Source: Bacilli bacterium (GTDB taxonomy: Bacteria > Bacillota_I > Bacilli_A > RF39 > UBA660). From it: DNA of 9,046 bases. The stretch is taken from assembly GCA_028699175.1 (NCBI GenBank), contig JAQVVC010000032.1, positions 1 to 9,046 on the forward strand, read 5' to 3'. Below the pieces are notes generated by a model. It saw only the letters and a list, made by a program, of their open reading frames with translations, did not search any database and was not told the origin of the DNA. The position numbers and the translations under genes were made by a program. Of this stretch, positions 6,425 to 9,046 are shown piece by piece (within the stretch, counting starts at the first letter, position 1; each line of letters starts with the position of its first letter).

Positions 6425-7453
6425 CTAAATTAAGAGATAACTAAAATAATTAAATACATAACCCATAATTAATATTCCAATTGTTACAATAGAAAAAAAT
6501 ATAACTAGAAGTTTCATTTTCACTACTCTTTTTAGCATTATTATTGATGGTAATGATAGAGCTGTAACTGCCATCATAAAAGATAATACCGTTCCGATAC
6601 TTACTCCTTTATATACTAAAGCCTCAGCAATCGGTAATGTTCCAAAAATATCTGCATACATTGGTATTCCAACTATAGTTGCAATTAAAACCGAAAATAT
6701 ATTATCTTTACCAAGTATAGCAACGATAATATTTTCTGGTATCCAGTTATGAATCAGCGTACCAATACCTACTCCTATTAAAATATATAACCATACTTTC
6801 TTTATTATTTCTATTACTTGTTCTTTAGCATAGTTTCTTCGATCTTTTTTGGTTAAAACTTCACTTTCTGAACATGAACACTCAGATATATTTGATTGAT
6901 TTAAAACAAATGGTTCAACATACTTTTCTAAATTTAATTTACCAATTATAGTACCACCAATAATAGCAATTAATAATCCTACGACTACATAGGCTATTGC
7001 TATCGTCCAGTTAAAAATACTAGCTAAAAGTATTACCGATGCTAAATCAACTAAAGGAGATGATATTAAGAATGAAAATGTCACTCCTAAAGGTAATCCT
7101 GCCTTAACAAATCCGATAAATAGTGGTATTGATGAACAAGAACAAAATGGTGTTACCGTTCCTAATAAAGCACCAATAATATTAGCACTTATACCATTAA
7201 ATTTACCGATTATTTTTTTAGTTCTTTCAGGAGGAAAATAAGATTGAATATAAGATATTATATAAATTAAAACTGATAATAGGATAAAAATTTTTATAAT
7301 ATCATATAAAAAAAAGTTTATACTACCACCAAGTTGACCATTAATATCTAAATTAAATCCTTTTTCAACAATCCTTTTTATTAAATCATTTAGCCATTCC
7401 ATTTTTAAAAACTGATCATTTAAAAATACCAAAATATTATTTATAATATTCAA
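6425..7453 (-). CDS. arsP: ArsP/UPF0718-family permease
   Basis: The 342-residue protein has about eight to ten membrane helices in two halves joined by a cytoplasmic loop (about 172-215). The family signature TPFCSCSSIPLFIGFVKAGLP (101-121, with C104 and C106) is followed by SFLISSPLVD (127-136); the second half has GIPMYADIFGTLPIAEAL (262-279). Proteins of this family (DUF318) include ArsP, which exports trivalent organoarsenicals such as methylarsenite and roxarsone(III); others are uncharacterised YraQ-like permeases. The neighbouring arsR and thioredoxin-fold gene favour the arsenic role, though the exact substrate is not proven. The loop has an extra ECSCSESE with C192 and C194. The start is TTG at 7453, directly after the arsR TAG, with GAGGTGA in the 3' end of arsR, so translation is probably coupled. 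The first ATG in frame is 17 codons later and would cut into the conserved LNDQFLKMEWLNDLI segment. Confidence 0.8.
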   Translation of the reverse strand: MNIINNILVFLNDQFLKMEWLNDLIKRIVEKGFNLDINGQLGGSINFFLYDIIKIFILLSVLIYIISYIQSYFPPERTKKIIGKFNGISANIIGALLGTVTPFCSCSSIPLFIGFVKAGLPLGVTFSFLISSPLVDLASVILLASIFNWTIAIAYVVVGLLIAIIGGTIIGKLNLEKYVEPFVLNQSNISECSCSESEVLTKKDRRNYAKEQVIEIIKKVWLYILIGVGIGTLIHNWIPENIIVAILGKDNIFSVLIATIVGIPMYADIFGTLPIAEALVYKGVSIGTVLSFMMAVTALSLPSIIMLKRVVKMKLLVIFFSIVTIGILIMGYVFNYFSYLLI

Positions 7454-7756
7454 CTAATTCACCTCTTTACTAGAATAATCTTCTTTTAATAAATTCAATA
7501 AATAGTTTAATATTTCTTCTTTTCTTTTTTTATTAATTGAATAAATTACCCATGAGCCATCTTTAACGGCATTAACAAGACCAATATCAGTTAACATTTT
7601 CATATGATAAGAAAGAGTTGGTTGAGTTATATTAAATGCTTCAAGTATTCGGCATGCACATAATTCTTCATTTAATAACATTGATAAAATTTTTAATCTT
7701 GTTGTATCACTCAGAGTTTTAAAAATTTGAGCGTATTCATTATAATTATTTTTCAT
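7454..7756 (-). CDS. arsR: ArsR-family metalloid-responsive repressor
   Basis: The 100-residue protein is a standard ArsR/SmtB winged-helix repressor: dimer helix at the N-terminus, FKTLSDTTRLKIL (12-24), recognition helix within ITQPTLSYHMKML (43-55) and a beta wing NAVKDGSWVIYSI (62-74). The motif ELCACRIL places C33 and C35 at the arsenic/antimony-binding positions of classical ArsR (ELCVCDL), so As(III), Sb(III) or an organoarsenical is the likely inducer. Binding would release DNA. The perfect palindrome at 7786-7805 covers its own transcription start, which implies negative autoregulation of the whole operon. The ATG at 7756 has an imperfect ribosome binding site (AAAGAAG). The stop codon touches the permease start codon. 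Confidence 0.92.
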   Translation of the reverse strand: MKNNYNEYAQIFKTLSDTTRLKILSMLLNEELCACRILEAFNITQPTLSYHMKMLTDIGLVNAVKDGSWVIYSINKKRKEEILNYLLNLLKEDYSSKEVN

Positions 7757-7785
7757 AAGATTACTTCTTTCATTAAATACTTACC

Positions 7786-7805
7786 ATATAGATAATTATC
7801 TATAT
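7786..7805 (-). promoter_or_regulatory. ArsR operator: perfect 20-bp palindrome
   Basis: ATATAGATAA is followed directly by its exact complement TTATCTATAT, so both strands read the same. It contains the ATA-AT / AT-TAT core usual for ArsR/SmtB operators. It lies immediately downstream of the -10 box and covers the predicted transcription start (about 7801), 29 bp before the arsR start codon. Confidence 0.85.
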
Positions 7806-7807
7806 CT

Positions 7808-7837
7808 ATTATATGCAGAACTAATTATTTATGTCAA
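7808..7837 (-). promoter_or_regulatory. Sigma-A promoter of the ars-like operon
   Basis: The minus strand carries a perfect TTGACA (7837 to 7832), an 18-bp spacer and a perfect TATAAT (7813 to 7808). Both boxes match consensus, so expression should be strong when the repressor is absent. The -35 lies 27 bp from the left end of the insertion element. Confidence 0.88.
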
Positions 7838-7864
7838 CATAAAAAAACTAAGTTAATATCCTGC

Positions 7865-7885
7865 AAATTGAAACATTAAGTGTCC
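7865..7885 (+). repeat. Left terminal inverted repeat of the IS
   Basis: This pairs with 9023-9043 with two mismatches in 21 bp. A second, inner inverted repeat follows after one base (7887-7910, GTGCCATGATA...TTAATTG) and matches 8971-8995 near the other end with a few changes. Confidence 0.8.
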
Positions 7886-7915
7886 AGTGCCATGATATTA
7901 ATTTTAATTGATGAT

Positions 7916-8944
7916 CTATATTTCTAATTTTACCATATTTGAACTTTTATAATCAAACATAGGTCTTAAATAATTATTTAACCAGTCTTCTACATATTTT
8001 ATAAACTCTTCAGATATCTCTTCTATTGATGTCCCTTTTGGAATCCATCTTCTTATCATTCTATTATTATTTTCATTACTTCCACGCTCTCCACTACAAT
8101 ATGGGTGAGCATAATACATCTCGAATCTTTTTTGTTTTCTCAAGCAAGACTTTTCTATTAAATTATAATTTTGAAATTCTATACCATTATCAAATGTGAT
8201 GGTTTTAAATTTTTTATAAAATTTTGCTCCTAATTTTCTTTCTATTTTATTAAAAGCTTTTGAAACACTTTCTGCGTGTTTACTCGGTATTTTTACTATT
8301 ATTTCTTCTCTGGTCATTCGTTCTGTTAATGTGAGTAACACTGATTCTTTTCTACGTTTTCCTATTATCAAGTCTCCTTCCCAATGACCGTAAACACTTC
8401 GATCATTTCCTTCTTCAGGACGAAACTCGATACTTTTTTCTGCAGGTATCATTTTTGATACTCTTTTTTCTTTATTTTTAGTTTTATATTTCTTATTATA
8501 TATCATATCATCTTTTGTTAAATTGAAAATTTCTCCTGATTTTATATAATTTCTTAAAGTTCTTGCTGAGTAATTTAATTCTAATTCTTCTTTTACAACC
8601 TCCGGACTTTTCTTTTCTTCCTTTAATAATCTTTCTATTTCCTTTACTTTTTTTAAGTTATTTCCTAGCTTTAAATCTTGTCCCTTTGCTTTCAAGTTAT
8701 ACTCATATTTTTCTTGAGCAACGATTTCACTATATTCAATCTTATCTTCCCAAAGGTAATCTTTTACGACAACTCGGCCTCGACTTCTTTCTCTTCTTAT
8801 TGTTCTTTCACTTTTACCGAGTAATTCAGCTATTTCTCTATTACTTTTTTTATCTTTATTAATCCATCTTTGAATCATACTTCTTTCTACTTTAGTTAAA
8901 TGTTTATATTTTTTAATTTCTTTGTTATAATCTAAAAGACACAT
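7916..8944 (-). CDS. IS30-family transposase
   Basis: The 342-residue protein catalyses cut-and-paste or copy-out transposition of the surrounding element. It has an N-terminal helix-turn-helix (about 34-54, SNREIAELLGKSERTIRRERS) and a C-terminal DDE integrase core: D191 in GHWEGDLIIG, D252 in TFDNGIEF and E291 in RGSNENNNRMIRRW, followed by the family hallmark IPKGTSIEEIS. All three catalytic residues are present and the frame is unbroken, so it is probably active. I chose the ATG at 8944 because GGAGGT lies six bases upstream; the open frame reaches a GTG at 9028 inside the terminal repeat, which is not a credible start. The length agrees with typical IS30 transposases. No clear terminator follows, so transcripts may run into the arsR region. 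Confidence 0.93.
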   Translation of the reverse strand: MCLLDYNKEIKKYKHLTKVERSMIQRWINKDKKSNREIAELLGKSERTIRRERSRGRVVVKDYLWEDKIEYSEIVAQEKYEYNLKAKGQDLKLGNNLKKVKEIERLLKEEKKSPEVVKEELELNYSARTLRNYIKSGEIFNLTKDDMIYNKKYKTKNKEKRVSKMIPAEKSIEFRPEEGNDRSVYGHWEGDLIIGKRRKESVLLTLTERMTREEIIVKIPSKHAESVSKAFNKIERKLGAKFYKKFKTITFDNGIEFQNYNLIEKSCLRKQKRFEMYYAHPYCSGERGSNENNNRMIRRWIPKGTSIEEISEEFIKYVEDWLNNYLRPMFDYKSSNMVKLEI

Positions 8945-8978
8945 AAGTGCACCTCCAATGTTTTCTATTTCAATTAAC

Positions 8979-9007
8979 ATTGTATCATGGTACACATTAT
9001 GTGTCTT
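8979..9007 (-). promoter_or_regulatory. Probable transposase promoter
   Basis: The minus strand has AAGACA (9007 to 9002), a 17-bp spacer and TACAAT (8984 to 8979), the latter preceded by TGA as an extended -10. It lies about 35 bp upstream of the transposase start. The -35 matches 4 of 6, so the assignment is moderate. Confidence 0.5.
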
Positions 9008-9022
9008 TTTTTTGTCCTTTTC

Positions 9023-9043
9023 GGACACTTACTTTTTCAATTT
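9023..9043 (-). repeat. Right terminal inverted repeat of the IS
   Basis: This pairs with 7865-7885 (19 of 21). Between it and the inner repeat at 8971-8995 lies a 27-bp stretch (8996-9022) that the left end lacks; it holds the -35 box, part of an ACACA-TTA-TGTGT hairpin (8992-9004) and one arm of a GTCC/GGAC hairpin. Confidence 0.8.
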
Positions 9044-9046
9044 ATA

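Larger units (their letters stand above)
7865..9043 (-). mobile_element. IS30-family insertion sequence, about 1.18 kb
   Basis: The element encodes one IS30-type transposase and is bounded by terminal inverted repeats of 21 bp at 7865-7885 and 9023-9043 that match at 19 of 21 positions (AAATTGAAA...TAAGTGTCC reading inwards). Both repeats are inside the window, but only three bases follow the right end. The flanks TGC (7862-7864) and ATA (9044-9046) do not give a target duplication, so the exact tips could be off by a base or two, or the duplication was lost. It sits directly upstream of the arsR promoter, in the same direction. Confidence 0.8.

Noticed and set aside
8563..8862. Plus-strand frame of 99 codons, hydrophobic
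   Set aside because: It lies antisense to the transposase; the Leu/Phe-rich product is what Lys/Glu-rich coding gives on the opposite strand.

Overview
The window is strongly AT-rich and every gene lies on the minus strand. The genes are tightly packed and have Gram-positive style ribosome binding sites (AAGGAG, GGGAGGT, GGAGGT). Proteins are full length with Trp always encoded by TGG and no in-frame TGA, so the standard code applies. This suggests a low-GC member of the Bacillota, or a Mycoplasmatota relative that keeps the standard code, perhaps a gut Bacilli/Erysipelotrichia-type organism. The lineage is an inference from composition and gene families, not proven.

Layout, reading with transcription from right to left. 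An almost complete IS30-family element (about 7865-9043) sits at the right edge. Next comes a compact metalloid-response operon driven by a strong promoter whose start site is covered by a perfect 20-bp palindrome: arsR (ELCAC motif), an ArsP/UPF0718-type permease, a TM0996/MTH895-type thioredoxin-fold protein with an extreme Cys tail, a small flavodoxin, a two-helix membrane peptide and a Cys-rich DUF3795 protein. It ends at a terminator at 4873-4895. A second unit follows: a P2-type cation ATPase, a HEAT-like solenoid protein and a GyrI-like effector-binding protein broken by a single in-frame TAA. It ends at a 13-bp-stem terminator at 1010-1052. The third unit is an NrtR-family regulator (Nudix plus winged helix) and a P-loop kinase-like gene cut by the left edge. 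Each of these two genes is preceded by the same 19-bp inverted repeat, AAGTGTA-N5-TACAwTT, so the pair looks autoregulated.

How the parts work together (inference). ArsR would release its operator when trivalent arsenic or antimony binds its Cys pair. The permease would export a (probably organic) trivalent arsenical. The thioredoxin-fold protein, flavodoxin and DUF3795 protein would supply thiols, electrons or metal-binding sites. The co-occurrence of flavodoxin, membrane peptide and DUF3795 with arsR-permease-thioredoxin is the most promising candidate for an under-described system here. The NrtR unit probably senses a nucleotide-type metabolite (ADP-ribose, NAD or a sugar derivative) and controls the unknown kinase.
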